A stretch of DNA of 64,000 bases from Pyramidobacter porci (GTDB taxonomy: Bacteria > Synergistota > Synergistia > Synergistales > Dethiosulfovibrionaceae). Under the pieces are notes generated by a model. It did not search any database and had not been told where the DNA came from. It saw only the letters and a program-made list of their open reading frames with translations. Where the stretch lies: assembly GCF_009695745.1 (NCBI RefSeq), contig NZ_VUNH01000008.1, positions 1 through 64,000 of the forward strand. The letters run 5' to 3'. The position numbers were made by a program, and so were the translations under genes. Positions 1 through 9,257 of this stretch are shown here, one piece after another; the stretch's first letter is position 1, and each line of letters starts with the position of its first letter.

Positions 1-152
1 CGCGCGGCTTCGGCCACGAGGAGATGGAGAGGATCGCCGGCTGGATCGACCGCGTCGTCACCCACATCGACGACGAAGCGGAGATCGGGAAAGTCCGCGC
101 CGAGATCACCGAGCTCTGCGAGGCAAAGCCGCTTTATCCCGGGATGTACTAA
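1..152 (+). CDS. glyA: Serine hydroxymethyltransferase, C-terminal end (partial at window edge)
   Basis: The reading frame is open from the window edge to a TAA at 150-152. It encodes the typical SHMT C-terminus ([16 protein letters not shown]..., ending KPLYPGMY). SHMT is a cytoplasmic PLP enzyme that interconverts serine and glycine with tetrahydrofolate. Only about 49 residues are visible, so the active site cannot be checked. The stop is 10 bases before the next ATG and the Shine-Dalgarno of the next gene overlaps it, so the downstream symporter is probably co-transcribed. A decayed copy of the same 3' end lies at 1590-1874. Confidence 0.85.
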   Translation, partial: RGFGHEEMERIAGWIDRVVTHIDDEAEIGKVRAEITELCEAKPLYPGMY

Positions 153-162
153 GGAGGTAAAC

Positions 163-1557
163 ATGTTTCAATATCTATCTGAAATTACAGATGTTCTTTG
201 GGGAACCCCTCTTACTATTTTGATGATTGGCGTCGGTCTGTATCTAAGCATTCGCACAAAATTTTTTCAATTTACAGGCTTTAGAACTACTTATCGATTA
301 ACAGTCAATGAAATATTCGGGAGAAATAAAAAGACGGATGATGACCATGCTAAACACTCGGGAACGCTGAAGCCTTTTCAGGCGCTCTCGACCGTTTTAG
401 CGGGTACAATCGGGTCAGGTAATATTGCAGGAGTTGCTGCAGCAATTGCCGTAGGCGGCCCCGGGGCCGTTTTTTGGATGTGGATCATTGCATTTGTCGG
501 TATGATCACAAAAATGGCCGAAGTGACCCTTGCGCTGGCATTCCGCAAAAAAGGGACAGACGGTGAATTCTATGGCGGGCCAATGCATTACATGCGCAAA
601 GGCCTCAGCAAAGGCGGCAAAACACTCGCGGCTATTTATTCTGTAGCGTTACTCATCTATGTTATTACTGACGCATGCTTTATTCAGGTGCATACCTTGG
701 CGGAGACAACACAGAGAGTCTTTCGTGTTCCGCTTCTCATTGCGGGGGCTGTGACGGTTCTCGTCGCAATCGTTATCGTCGTAGGCGGCACAAAACGAAT
801 CGGTGAGTTCTGCGGCAAAATGGTACCGCCCATGTGCGTGCTTTACATTGTGGGAGCAATTGCAGTTATCATTGCAAACGCGAGTGAAATTTCGCATGCT
901 TTCCAGATGATTTTCAAGTATGCCTTTGCCCCTACCCCAGCGGTAGGTGGATTTTTAGGCGCTACTACCTCGCTGGCAATAGGGCAGGGTGCAGCTCGCG
1001 GAATTTTCTCAAACGAAGCCGGCATTGGCACAGCCTCAACCGTCCACGCCACATCAAAGACGGATCATCCGGCGCATCAGGGCATGTACGGCATTCTTGA
1101 AGTGTTTATTGATACCATTATCGTATGTACGCTCACTGCGTTGGCAATTTTGACCAGTGGCGTATGGACCGGAGGAGAATCCGGCGTCAATCTGACCATC
1201 AGCGCATTCGAAACTGCATGGGGCAACCAGGGGATTATTGTGCTGGGTATTGCCATCATTCTTTTTACATTTTCGTCGTATCTCGGATTCTTCGTTGAGT
1301 ATCGTACCTGCATCGAAACGATTTTCGGGGAGAAAGCGGTTAAATATTTGCAGTGGTTTTTCTTCGTACCGCCGATGCTTGCAGTCACAATGCAGGTAGA
1401 AGAGGTTTGGACAATGGCAGATATGGCAATCGGGTTCATTGTCATACCGAATATGATTGCGATAGTAATGCTTTCAAATAAATTTATTGCGTATTTCAAA
1501 GAGTATAAACAGATTCTTGCAGGAAAAACTATGAAGAGAATGCCGTGGGGAGAATAG
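163..1557 (+). CDS. AGCS-family Na+/amino-acid (alanine or glycine) symporter
   Basis: A 464-residue polytopic membrane protein of the alanine/glycine:cation symporter family, which imports alanine, glycine or D-alanine with Na+. Seen: the family signature [12 protein letters not shown] near residues 80-92, followed by [12 protein letters not shown], the FYGGPMHYM segment and the [10 protein letters not shown] motif. The start is supported by AAGGAGG at 151-157. Position directly behind glyA suggests glycine or serine supply. Base composition is clearly more AT-rich than the flanking glyA sequence, and the gene sits between an intact and a broken glyA 3' end, which suggests insertion or rearrangement. 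The exact substrate is not determined. Confidence 0.9.
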   Translation: MFQYLSEITDVLWGTPLTILMIGVGLYLSIRTKFFQFTGFRTTYRLTVNEIFGRNKKTDDDHAKHSGTLKPFQALSTVLAGTIGSGNIAGVAAAIAVGGPGAVFWMWIIAFVGMITKMAEVTLALAFRKKGTDGEFYGGPMHYMRKGLSKGGKTLAAIYSVALLIYVITDACFIQVHTLAETTQRVFRVPLLIAGAVTVLVAIVIVVGGTKRIGEFCGKMVPPMCVLYIVGAIAVIIANASEISHAFQMIFKYAFAPTPAVGGFLGATTSLAIGQGAARGIFSNEAGIGTASTVHATSKTDHPAHQGMYGILEVFIDTIIVCTLTALAILTSGVWTGGESGVNLTISAFETAWGNQGIIVLGIAIILFTFSSYLGFFVEYRTCIETIFGEKAVKYLQWFFFVPPMLAVTMQVEEVWTMADMAIGFIVIPNMIAIVMLSNKFIAYFKEYKQILAGKTMKRMPWGE

Positions 1558-1589
1558 TTATTAAAAAGCATGTTCGGTTGTTCCACGGG

Positions 1590-1874
1590 GCTAAAGGCAT
1601 GACCGGCAAACAGGTGCAGCTCGTCCTCGACCAGGCTGGCATCACCCTCAACCGCAACATCGTCTCGTTCGAGACCTTCAGCCCGATGCTCACCAGCGGC
1701 GTGCGCATCGGCACGGCGGCGGCCACGCGCGGCTTCGGTCACGAGGAGATGGGCAAGATCGCCGGTTGAATCAAGCGCTTCGTCGCCTACATTGGCGGCG
1801 AAGCCGAGATCAAAAAAGTCCGCGCCGAGATCACCGAGCTCTGCGAGGAAAAACCGCCCTATCCCGGGCTGTAG
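1590..1874 (+). pseudogene. Remnant of a second glyA 3' end
   Basis: From about 1590 the plus strand reads [17 protein letters not shown]..., then [24 protein letters not shown], which is SHMT-like. An in-frame TGA at 1767-1769 replaces the Trp codon found in the window-start copy. Beyond it the same frame continues with SHMT-like residues to TAG at 1872-1874. The last ~150 bases are clearly homologous to bases 1-152 but have diverged at many positions, so this is an old duplicate. There is no N-terminal part: the similarity begins abruptly about 30 bases after the symporter stop. A short ORF up to 1769 should not be called a gene. Confidence 0.8.
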
Positions 1875-1980
1875 TTAGAAAAAACACCTCAATAGGGCTC
1901 TTGAGAACAGATTGAATTTATAAGCGCCCTTACCGGCAAAACAAAGGATTTAGGAGAAACGAACCGCGGAAGAGGAAATT
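1875..1980 (+). other. Leader of the M20/YfcC cluster
   Basis: About 100 AT-rich bases between the glyA remnant and the next gene. A TATAAG box is present at 1919-1924 but no well-spaced -35 was found. AGAGGAAATT just before 1981 serves as ribosome binding site. Confidence 0.3.
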
Positions 1981-3291
1981 ATGAACACAGAGAATATCAA
2001 AGCAGCTGCCGCAAAATATGAAAAGGACATGACGGCATTTCTCAGGAAGATCGTGAGACATCCAGGGGAAAGCGCACAAGAGAGCGCTCACGCAACCGTC
2101 ATAGCGGAAGAGATGAGGAAGCTTTCTTTTAACAGAGTCAAAACGGATCCCATGGGCAATGTACTGGGATACATGGGAACAGGGAAAAGACTTATTGCCT
2201 TTGACGCGCATATTGACACCGTAGGCATAGGAAACAGAGACAATTGGGATTTTGACCCATATGACGGGTATGAAAATGAAACAGAAATCGGGGGAAGAGG
2301 AGTATCAGACCAACTCGGAGGAGTTGTAAGCGCGACATACGGAGCCAAGATCATGAAGGATCTGGGAATATTGAACGACAAATTTACCGTTTTGGTGACT
2401 GGCTCCGTTCAGGAAGAGGACTGCGATGGACTTTGCTGGGAATACATCATCAAAGAAGACGGTATAAAGCCCGAGTTTGTAGTGTCTACCGAACCCACAG
2501 ACGGCGGTATATACAGAGGCCAGCGCGGGCATATGGAGATACGCGTAGATGTGAAAGGAGTTTCATGCCATGGCTCGGCGCCTGAAAGAGGCGACAACGC
2601 CATATATAAAATGGCAGACATTTTACAGGATATCAGAGCGCTTAACGAAAATGGGTTCTCTGCCGGAGACAAGATCAAGGGTCTCGCGAAAATGCTCGAC
2701 AGCAGGTACAACGCGGATTATGCCGAAGCAAACTTTTTAGGGAAGGGAACGATCACCGTATCGGAAATTTTTTTCACCTCTCCAAGCCGATGCGCCGTAG
2801 CTGACTCCTGCTCCATATCGCTGGACAGGCGCATGACTGCCGGCGAGACCTGGGAAAGCTGTTTGGCCGAGATAAGGACGCTGCCGGCGGTTAAAAAATA
2901 CGGGGATGACGTAAAGGTCAGCATGTATCAATATGCCCGAGCGTCGTACACAGGGCTTACATACCCCATAGAGAGCTATTTTCCCACGTGGGTGCTTCCA
3001 AGAGACCATAAGCTCACCCTCGCCATGGAACAAGCGCACAAAGAACTTTATGGAAACGACAGAACTTCTCCCCCGTCTCAGGAAAGCGTACGTGCGGAAC
3101 GCCCCCTCGTGGATAAATGGACTTTTTCAACAAACGGAGTGTCCATCATGGGAAGAAATCATATTCCCGTCATCGGATTCGGCCCCGGCAGCGAGGCCCA
3201 AGCCCACGCTCCCAATGAAATCACTTGGAAACAGGACCTGGTAACATGCGCCGCTTTGTACGCTATGCTACCGCTTACGTATTTCAAATAA
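1981..3291 (+). CDS. M20-family metallohydrolase, YgeY-like (selenium-metabolism-linked hydrolase type)
   Basis: A 436-residue cytoplasmic M20/M28-type zinc amidohydrolase. Metal ligands seen: DAHID (His77, Asp79), GRGVSDQ (Asp110), QEED (Glu145/146), STEP (Glu171) and HAPNE (His409). The text around [38 protein letters not shown] and [17 protein letters not shown] matches my memory of the YgeY family, found beside selenium-dependent purine/ureide catabolism genes. The true substrate of that family is not settled; deacylation or hydrolysis of an N-substituted amino acid is inferred. First of three M20 paralogues in the window; forms a cluster with the carrier and second M20 gene downstream. 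Codon use is more AT-rich than in the surrounding core genes. Confidence 0.85.
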   Translation: MNTENIKAAAAKYEKDMTAFLRKIVRHPGESAQESAHATVIAEEMRKLSFNRVKTDPMGNVLGYMGTGKRLIAFDAHIDTVGIGNRDNWDFDPYDGYENETEIGGRGVSDQLGGVVSATYGAKIMKDLGILNDKFTVLVTGSVQEEDCDGLCWEYIIKEDGIKPEFVVSTEPTDGGIYRGQRGHMEIRVDVKGVSCHGSAPERGDNAIYKMADILQDIRALNENGFSAGDKIKGLAKMLDSRYNADYAEANFLGKGTITVSEIFFTSPSRCAVADSCSISLDRRMTAGETWESCLAEIRTLPAVKKYGDDVKVSMYQYARASYTGLTYPIESYFPTWVLPRDHKLTLAMEQAHKELYGNDRTSPPSQESVRAERPLVDKWTFSTNGVSIMGRNHIPVIGFGPGSEAQAHAPNEITWKQDLVTCAALYAMLPLTYFK

Positions 3292-3426
3292 GAGAATGGA
3301 GACAAAACATATCAAACCATCAAGGAGTTTTTATCGGCCGTATCTTTTTTACAACTGTCAGGCACAGCAAAAGCGCTTTAGTTGAGATGTCCTGTATTGG
3401 ACTTAAGACGAAGAGGGAGGGAAAAT

Positions 3427-4845
3427 ATGTGTAAAGAAAATATTAGCGAGAAGAAAAAATTTACCATGCCCCATATCTTTATCATCCTTTATGCCATCAT
3501 ACTGCTTGTAGGACTTCTGAGCTACGTACTGCCTGCGGGGGTATATGACAGAGTCGCGGACGCGACCACGGGTAGAATGATTATTAACCCCGCATCCTAT
3601 CATGTGGTCAAATCGAACCCTACGGGCGTTATGGATCTGCTTGAAGCGTTTCCCAACGGTTTCGTCGATGCAGGGTATGTAGTTGTTCTTACATTCTGCG
3701 TATGCGGCGGATTCTACGTTGTCAACCAGAGCGGAGCCATAGGGGGCGCCATATCATGGCTGGCCAAAAAGATGAAGAACCGCGGCATATGGATAATTCC
3801 GATACTCATGATCACTTTCGCTGCCATAGACTGTTTTATTGGCATGTGCGAGTTATGCATGGTCTACGTGCCGATCATACTTCCGCTCATGCTGGCGCTG
3901 GGATTTGACTCCATGACGGCGTGCGCTACCGCGCTTTGCGGTTCCGCCATCGGATTCACGTCAGCTATAGCAAATCCGTTCACAACCATCATCGGTCAAA
4001 AAATCGCAGGTCTCCCGTTGCTGTCGGGCTGGCAACTCAGACTTATCTCTCTTATAGTCGTCGGGCTTGCGGGCATAGTTTATGTAATGTCGTACGCAGC
4101 CAAGATAAAAAAAGATCCCACGTCTTCCATCATGTACGAAGAAGACCTCGTTCTCAGAAAAGAACTCGAAACATCGTCAAATCAGGAAAAAAAGATGACA
4201 GGCAGGCAAAAACTCGCCGGTATCGCCGCTCTTGTCATGTTCGTCGTCATGGTATACGGAGTGTTTCAATGGGGCTGGGACACGCCTGAAATCGGCGGCA
4301 TATTCATGGGAATGGCCATGGTATCGGGCCTTATTTCAGGGATGAGACCCAACGAGATCTGCTCTACGTTCCTGAACGGATGCCAGCAGGTTCTTTTGGG
4401 AGCCTTGATCGTCGGACTTTCCAGAGGCGTATCTGTGGTTATGAGCAGCGCTCAGATTACAGATACCATCATACACAATCTGGCGACCGTGCTTCAAAAC
4501 CTGCCGGCAAGCGTTACATCCGTGGGTATGCTCATAGTGCAGACCATCATGAACTTCCTTATCCCCTCAGGTTCGGGGCAGACTGTCGTCACCATGCCCA
4601 TCATGGCCCCTCTTTCGGATCTGGTCGGAGTTACGAGACAAACGGCTGTTCTTGCCCTTCAGTACGGCGACGGTTTCTCCAATATTTTTTATCCCGTCTC
4701 AGGATATTTTATGGCGACTCTCGCTCTCGGTCACGTTCCCTATGGAAAATGGATGAAGAAGATGGCGCCTCTGTTTGTCATATGGACTGCGTTAGCCGCC
4801 GTATTCATGGTTATCGCTCAGCTTATTAAGTGGGGACCATTCTAA
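3427..4845 (+). CDS. YfcC-family membrane carrier (DcuC-like)
   Basis: A 472-residue polytopic protein starting MCKENISEKKKF with the family's LSYVLPAGVYDR segment near residue 35. Hydrophobic helices run to the C-terminus, with the re-entrant-type segment NFLIPSGSGQTVVTMPI near residues 378-394. YfcC/DcuC-like carriers move carboxylates, amino acids or small peptides; the substrate here is unknown. The ATG at 3427 is chosen because GAGGGAGGG lies 6-14 bases upstream; the frame is open from 3382 without another good site. The stop is directly followed by the ATG of the next M20 gene, so import and hydrolysis are probably coupled. Confidence 0.8.
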   Translation: MCKENISEKKKFTMPHIFIILYAIILLVGLLSYVLPAGVYDRVADATTGRMIINPASYHVVKSNPTGVMDLLEAFPNGFVDAGYVVVLTFCVCGGFYVVNQSGAIGGAISWLAKKMKNRGIWIIPILMITFAAIDCFIGMCELCMVYVPIILPLMLALGFDSMTACATALCGSAIGFTSAIANPFTTIIGQKIAGLPLLSGWQLRLISLIVVGLAGIVYVMSYAAKIKKDPTSSIMYEEDLVLRKELETSSNQEKKMTGRQKLAGIAALVMFVVMVYGVFQWGWDTPEIGGIFMGMAMVSGLISGMRPNEICSTFLNGCQQVLLGALIVGLSRGVSVVMSSAQITDTIIHNLATVLQNLPASVTSVGMLIVQTIMNFLIPSGSGQTVVTMPIMAPLSDLVGVTRQTAVLALQYGDGFSNIFYPVSGYFMATLALGHVPYGKWMKKMAPLFVIWTALAAVFMVIAQLIKWGPF

Positions 4846-6042
4846 ATGAATGACGAGTCCCGGATAAAAAAGATCATAGACGAGATAGCGCAGGACGTTA
4901 TTGATTTTGCCGTAAAGCTCGTACAAACAAAATCCATGACTTGCTCCGAGAAGCCGGTAGCAGAGATCGTCGCGGACAAGATGCGCCGTCTCGGTTACGA
5001 CGAGGTAACTATAGATCCTTGCGGTAATGTGATTGGAAGAGTGGGAAGCGGAAAGAATGTATTATTCTTTGATTCCCACATGGACACCGTCGCAGTAAAC
5101 GACGGACCAAAATGGAAGTACCCGCCGTTTGGCGGCGAAATTCATGACGGCAAGATCTACGGGCGAGGCGCGGTAGACATGAAGTGTCCATTGGCAGCGT
5201 CTGTGTACGCCGGATATATAGCCAAGCAAATAGGAATTCCTGATAACGTCACCGTCATGGTATCCGCCTCCTGCATGGAGGAAGACTACGATGGAGAGGC
5301 AGTGAGAGAGTATTTTAGTTGGTCGTCTCTCAAACCCAACGCCGTGGTCATTTGTGAACCGACTGACCTAAAGATAGCGACAGGCCATCGGGGAAGGGCT
5401 CTTCTAGAGATCAACATGCCTGGAAAAAGTTGTCACGCCAGCGCTCCGGAAAACGGGATCAACCCCGTATACCTATTGAGTTCCGTAATAAAAAGAGTCG
5501 AGCAGCTTTGCACTGATTTGGCGGCACAGAAAAATGTAAGCGGCGAGTGCGGCTCGGTCACGATATCAAACATATACTGCAATACAGCCTCCAATAATTC
5601 CGTTCCCATGGACGCGACAATAATACTTGACCGCAGACTTGTCACAGGCGAAGACAAAAAGTTTATAGAAAAGGAGATGGACAGCCTTGTAGCGGGAACG
5701 CCCGCTACATGGAAGTACAGCGATATTCCTGGCGTCAGCTGGACAGGCATGAATTTCATGTTCCACTCGTTTCTTCCGGCATGGGATATAGACGAGAACA
5801 GTAGCCTTGTCAAAGCCGCCGCGGAAGCGTACAAGTCGATCCGGAAATCAGAACCGGTCCTTTTCCACATGGGCGCCTGTACAAACGGAGTTGCTACGGC
5901 CGGTATGCTCGGACTTCCCACAATCGTATTCGGTCCCGGAGACATAAGCACAGCCCACTCGGCAGACGAATGCTGCGACATACAGAGCATGCTCGACGCA
6001 TGCTGCATGTACGCTCAAATGGCTGTGCAAGGCAAATTCTAG
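4846..6042 (+). CDS. M20-family metallohydrolase, YgeY-like (second copy)
   Basis: A 398-residue M20 hydrolase whose ATG abuts the preceding stop (TAAATG), so it is translationally coupled to the carrier. Metal-binding pattern: DSHMD (His78, Asp80), GRGAVDMK (Asp111), MEED (Glu145/146), CEPTD (Glu171) and a histidine in the C-terminal STAHSADE. It is clearly related to the M20 protein at 1981 but shorter and well diverged, so the pair probably acts on different or sequential substrates. Cytoplasmic; no signal peptide. The precise substrate cannot be read from the sequence. Confidence 0.83.
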   Translation: MNDESRIKKIIDEIAQDVIDFAVKLVQTKSMTCSEKPVAEIVADKMRRLGYDEVTIDPCGNVIGRVGSGKNVLFFDSHMDTVAVNDGPKWKYPPFGGEIHDGKIYGRGAVDMKCPLAASVYAGYIAKQIGIPDNVTVMVSASCMEEDYDGEAVREYFSWSSLKPNAVVICEPTDLKIATGHRGRALLEINMPGKSCHASAPENGINPVYLLSSVIKRVEQLCTDLAAQKNVSGECGSVTISNIYCNTASNNSVPMDATIILDRRLVTGEDKKFIEKEMDSLVAGTPATWKYSDIPGVSWTGMNFMFHSFLPAWDIDENSSLVKAAAEAYKSIRKSEPVLFHMGACTNGVATAGMLGLPTIVFGPGDISTAHSADECCDIQSMLDACCMYAQMAVQGKF

Positions 6043-6056
6043 GGGATTATCAATTC

Positions 6057-6087
6057 TTTGGAAGAAAACTTAGCCGGTTTTTCCAAA
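6057..6087 (+). terminator. Possible weak terminator after the M20/YfcC cluster
   Basis: Imperfect hairpin TTTGGAAGAAAAC ... GTTTTTCCAAA, 15 bases after the M20 stop. The stem is interrupted and the T-tract lies inside the 3' arm, so function is uncertain. Confidence 0.3.
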
Positions 6088-6171
6088 GCAGCGCCAGGCG
6101 AGCGTCTCTTCAAGAAAAGCAACTCCCGGCATCACGTTTTCATTTTATTAAATTAATAAGGAGGAATCATT

Positions 6172-7257
6172 ATGGTCAAAGCGTGTTTTATGAGAAAGGT
6201 ACTCGCTGCAGCAGCCGTCGTTATGATTTTGGGCGCCGGCACGGCTTCCGCCGCGCCGGAATACAAGTGGCGCTTCGGGCAGACTTCGGTCCGCGCCTCG
6301 CAGGGCAAGTCTTACAAGCTCTTCTGCGAACTGATCAAGAAGTACAGCAACGGCCGTATTGAGGTCGAATTCTTCCCCGACAACCAGCTTGGGACTCTCA
6401 ATGAGATCTTCCACGCCGTACAGGACGGCGAAATTGAGATGTGCGGCTTCGCTCCTTACGTCAATCTCGTTCCCGGCGGCATGTTCAACTGGATGCCGTG
6501 GACTGTCGAGTCGTGGGAAGAGTGCAAGATGGCTTTCTCGCGTCCCGACGGATGTCTCTACGTGCCTCTCGAGGAGGCCATGAAGGAAGTCGGCGTTCAC
6601 ATTCTGTTCACCGTTTCACAGGGATCCTACGGTATCGGCAACAGCGTGCGCCCGATCAAAACGCCGGCTGATTTCAAGAATCTGAAAATGCGCGTCTCTT
6701 CGTCGCTCGGCTGCGTCCGCGGCCTGCAGAACATGGCCGAGGGAACGGGCATGACCGTCGAAACCGTGCCGTGGGGCGATCTTTACAACGCTCTGGCGAA
6801 AGGCGTGGTCGACGGCTGCTGGGATATGTGGCCTTCGCTCGTCGAGGAGCGTCACTGCGAGGTCATGAAATATTACACGTCTCTGGATTGGATGTGGGAC
6901 GCCAATCAGGTCGTCATCAACGCCGAACTCTGGGCGAAGCTGCCCGACGATCTCAAAGTCGCAATCCAGAAGGCGGCCGACGAGGCCGAAGCCGATCAGT
7001 ACGCCATCCAAATCGCCGAAGAGAACAACTTCAAAGAATTCCTCAAGAAGCAGCCTCACTTCGAGATTTACTATCCGACCGAGGCGGAGCGCGCCGAATT
7101 CCGCAACCGCGCCCGCAATCTCGACAACTGGAACGATCTTTGCAAGCCGTGGCTCGACAAGCACTTCCCCGGTCAGGATATGACCGCGAAGATTCTCGAC
7201 CAGCTTCGAATCAATCGCGAAAAGGTATTAGCCGACAAGGCCGCAGCTGCAAAGTAA
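6172..7257 (+). CDS. TRAP transporter substrate-binding protein (DctP family)
   Basis: A 361-residue periplasmic solute-binding protein. Residues 1-28 form a signal peptide (MVKACFMRKVLAAAAVVMILG...ASAA). The mature part has the DctP-type pattern YKWRFGQTSVRASQGKSY, IEVEFFPDNQLG and LKMRVSSSLG, ending in a lysine/alanine-rich tail. The start has an excellent site, AAGGAGG at 6158-6164. TRAP-P proteins bind carboxylate-containing solutes and deliver them to the Q/M permease encoded next. Gene order P-Q-M. An attenuator-like hairpin separates it from dctQ, as expected when the binding protein is needed in excess. With the deacylase downstream, an N-acyl amino acid is a plausible ligand (inference). 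Confidence 0.9.
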   Translation: MVKACFMRKVLAAAAVVMILGAGTASAAPEYKWRFGQTSVRASQGKSYKLFCELIKKYSNGRIEVEFFPDNQLGTLNEIFHAVQDGEIEMCGFAPYVNLVPGGMFNWMPWTVESWEECKMAFSRPDGCLYVPLEEAMKEVGVHILFTVSQGSYGIGNSVRPIKTPADFKNLKMRVSSSLGCVRGLQNMAEGTGMTVETVPWGDLYNALAKGVVDGCWDMWPSLVEERHCEVMKYYTSLDWMWDANQVVINAELWAKLPDDLKVAIQKAADEAEADQYAIQIAEENNFKEFLKKQPHFEIYYPTEAERAEFRNRARNLDNWNDLCKPWLDKHFPGQDMTAKILDQLRINREKVLADKAAAAK

Positions 7258-7270
7258 CAATCAGTATCAC

Positions 7271-7302
7271 AAGGGGGCGGCCCGAAAGCCGTCCCCTTTT
7301 TT
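7271..7302 (+). terminator. Intra-operon attenuator hairpin between dctP and dctQ
   Basis: AAGGGGGCGGC - CCGAAA - GCCGTCCCC followed by TTTTTT. A compact intrinsic-terminator structure inside the TRAP operon, 14 bases after the dctP stop; it would leave more dctP than dctQM mRNA. Confidence 0.75.
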
Positions 7303-7338
7303 GAAGCAAGATCTCTTTGACAGAAAAGGCGGTGCATT

Positions 7339-7854
7339 ATGAAAAAACTCTTTTCTTTCCTGCAGAAAACCGAATTCTTTCTCGGTTCTCTCGGGCTCCT
7401 GCTGGCCATAATTCTCACGTTCTGTCAGGTGGTAAACCGCTACTGGCTTCACTTTGAAATTATGTGGATCAGCGACGCGGCGCTGTACATCTTTATTTTT
7501 ACTATTTATGTGGCGATTTCCTACGGAGCCGCCGTAAAAACGCATATCGCCGTCGATATCCTTCCCGATGTCTTGTGCAAAAACAGCCGGGCGAAGCGCG
7601 CTTTATTCGACATGGCGAAAAGCGCCGTCACCGTCGCGATGATCCTGGCCATGTGGAGCCCCACGCTGCGCGTCGTCAAACGCGCCTGGAAGCATCCCGA
7701 GTTCGCCACGCTGGTGCGCTGGTTCAACACGAGCTGGCTCGTATACGCCATGGGCGTCATGCTCGTGCTGAACCTCCTCCATTACGGCTGGCATGTCTGC
7801 GAGGATATTTTCGAGCTGCAAAAACTCCGTTGGGAAAAAGAGGTGAAGGAGTGA
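7339..7854 (+). CDS. TRAP transporter small permease (DctQ family)
   Basis: A 171-residue inner-membrane protein with four predicted helices. Typical features are FCQVVNRYWLHFEIMW after the first helix, then ALYIFIFTIYVAISYGAAVKTHIAVD, the hallmark of the small TRAP subunit. It pairs with DctM to form the membrane part of the Na+-driven uptake system. Its TGA overlaps the ATG of dctM. Confidence 0.9.
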   Translation: MKKLFSFLQKTEFFLGSLGLLLAIILTFCQVVNRYWLHFEIMWISDAALYIFIFTIYVAISYGAAVKTHIAVDILPDVLCKNSRAKRALFDMAKSAVTVAMILAMWSPTLRVVKRAWKHPEFATLVRWFNTSWLVYAMGVMLVLNLLHYGWHVCEDIFELQKLRWEKEVKE

Positions 7855-9188
7855 TGTTCGATCTCGGCACTTCCACAACACTCGTTACGTTCCTCGCCGG
7901 TATCGTCGCGGGGCTGCCCATCGGCTGGGTTTTCATCGGCGCGACCGCTCTCGGCGTCATTCTCGGCGGCGGCACGATGACCTTCATCGCCAACTCCTTT
8001 TTCCATTCGCTCGATTCCTCGACGGTCATGGCCATTGCCTTTTTCGTCTTTTCCGGCGCTCTCATCGGCGAGGCAGGGCTGGCGGACCGCATCGTCAATT
8101 TTTCTTACGCGCTGGTCGGACGTCTCAAGGGCGGCCTGACGGCCGTCGGCATCGTCGCCACGCTGTTCATGGGGGCGCTTACGGGCTCTTCGGTTCCCTG
8201 TATCGCCGCGCTGATTCCCCTGCTTGTCCCCAAACTGGAAAAGTTCGGTTACAGCCGCGTCTACACGACGGCGCTGCTCTGCTCGTCCAGCTATCTGGGA
8301 TATCTGATCCCGCCCAGCGTGCCGGCCATGATTTACTGTCTGCTGGCCGGACAGTCGGTCGGCGCCCTGTTCCTTTCCACCGTCTTTCCCGGTCTGCTGC
8401 TGGCTCTCGGCTACTGCATCCTCAATTACCTTTACGTCGACAAATACACATCATCCAGCGCCGAAGTTCCGGAACTGCCCAAGACTTTTGCAGCTTCCGT
8501 CAAACAGGTGTGCCGCACCGGCTGGGTGGCTCTGCCGGCGCTGGGCTGTCCGGCGCTGATTTTGATCGGCATTTACGGCGGCATCTTTACGCCCAACGAA
8601 GCCGGCGGCATCGCGGCCATTTACTGTCTGCTGGTCGGCTGGTTCGCTTACCGCGAGCTGACCTGGAAACGCCTGAAAAAAGCCTTGTCCAGCACAGTCG
8701 GGACGTTCGGCATGACTACGCTGCTGCTTGCCGGCGGCACGGTTTTGACCCGTTACCTGACACGTCAGGGCGTGGCTCAGCAAGTGGCGTCGGCCATGCT
8801 TTTGATGTTCTCGAGCAAATACATGATTTTGCTCATGCTCAACATATTCCTGCTTTTCCTCGGCATGTTCCTCGACGGCATTCCCATTCTCATTCTGGTC
8901 GTACCGCTGGTGCTGCCCCTGATGACGGAGCTGGGGGTCAATCTGGTTCACCTCGGCGCGATCATGGTGGTCAACGTCGGCATCGGCGTGATGACGCCGC
9001 CGTTCGCCATGTCGATCTTCGTCGGATCGCGTTTGTCGGAAATCTCCGCGGCCAACCTGACGAAAACGATGCTGCCTTTCCTGTTCTACGTTTCCATCCC
9101 CGTCCTGCTGCTGACAACGTATTTCCCTTTCCTGTCGTGCTGGCTGCCCGAGCTGCTTCTGGGCGCGAACGTCGTCGGCGCGTGGTAA
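7854..9188 (+). CDS. TRAP transporter large permease (DctM family)
   Basis: A 444-residue polytopic membrane protein. The true start is the ATG at 7854, overlapping the dctQ stop (TGATG); the frame is open further upstream only because of high GC. Family motifs seen: GLPIGWVFIGATALG at the N-terminus, MGALTGSSVPCIAALIPLLVPK, SYLGYLIPPSVPAMIY, GGIFTPNEAGGIAAIY and GMFLDGIPILILVVPL. It forms the substrate/Na+ translocation path. No terminator follows before the deacylase gene 69 bases later, so both are probably in one transcript. Confidence 0.92.
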   Translation: MFDLGTSTTLVTFLAGIVAGLPIGWVFIGATALGVILGGGTMTFIANSFFHSLDSSTVMAIAFFVFSGALIGEAGLADRIVNFSYALVGRLKGGLTAVGIVATLFMGALTGSSVPCIAALIPLLVPKLEKFGYSRVYTTALLCSSSYLGYLIPPSVPAMIYCLLAGQSVGALFLSTVFPGLLLALGYCILNYLYVDKYTSSSAEVPELPKTFAASVKQVCRTGWVALPALGCPALILIGIYGGIFTPNEAGGIAAIYCLLVGWFAYRELTWKRLKKALSSTVGTFGMTTLLLAGGTVLTRYLTRQGVAQQVASAMLLMFSSKYMILLMLNIFLLFLGMFLDGIPILILVVPLVLPLMTELGVNLVHLGAIMVVNVGIGVMTPPFAMSIFVGSRLSEISAANLTKTMLPFLFYVSIPVLLLTTYFPFLSCWLPELLLGANVVGAW

Positions 9189-9257
9189 ATGGACGGCGGA
9201 AGCTTTAGCCCGCGCTCGAGAGATTCTCGGTTTAAATTTTTTTGAGGAGGGAAGGCA

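Noticed and set aside
1767-1769. TGA in the glyA remnant as a second selenocysteine codon
   Set aside because: SHMT has Trp here, the N-terminal gene part is missing, and no SECIS-like stem follows; it is decay.
2984-2993. CCCACGTGGG as a third parS site
   Set aside because: Lies inside an M20 coding sequence and lacks the TGTT/AACA flanks.
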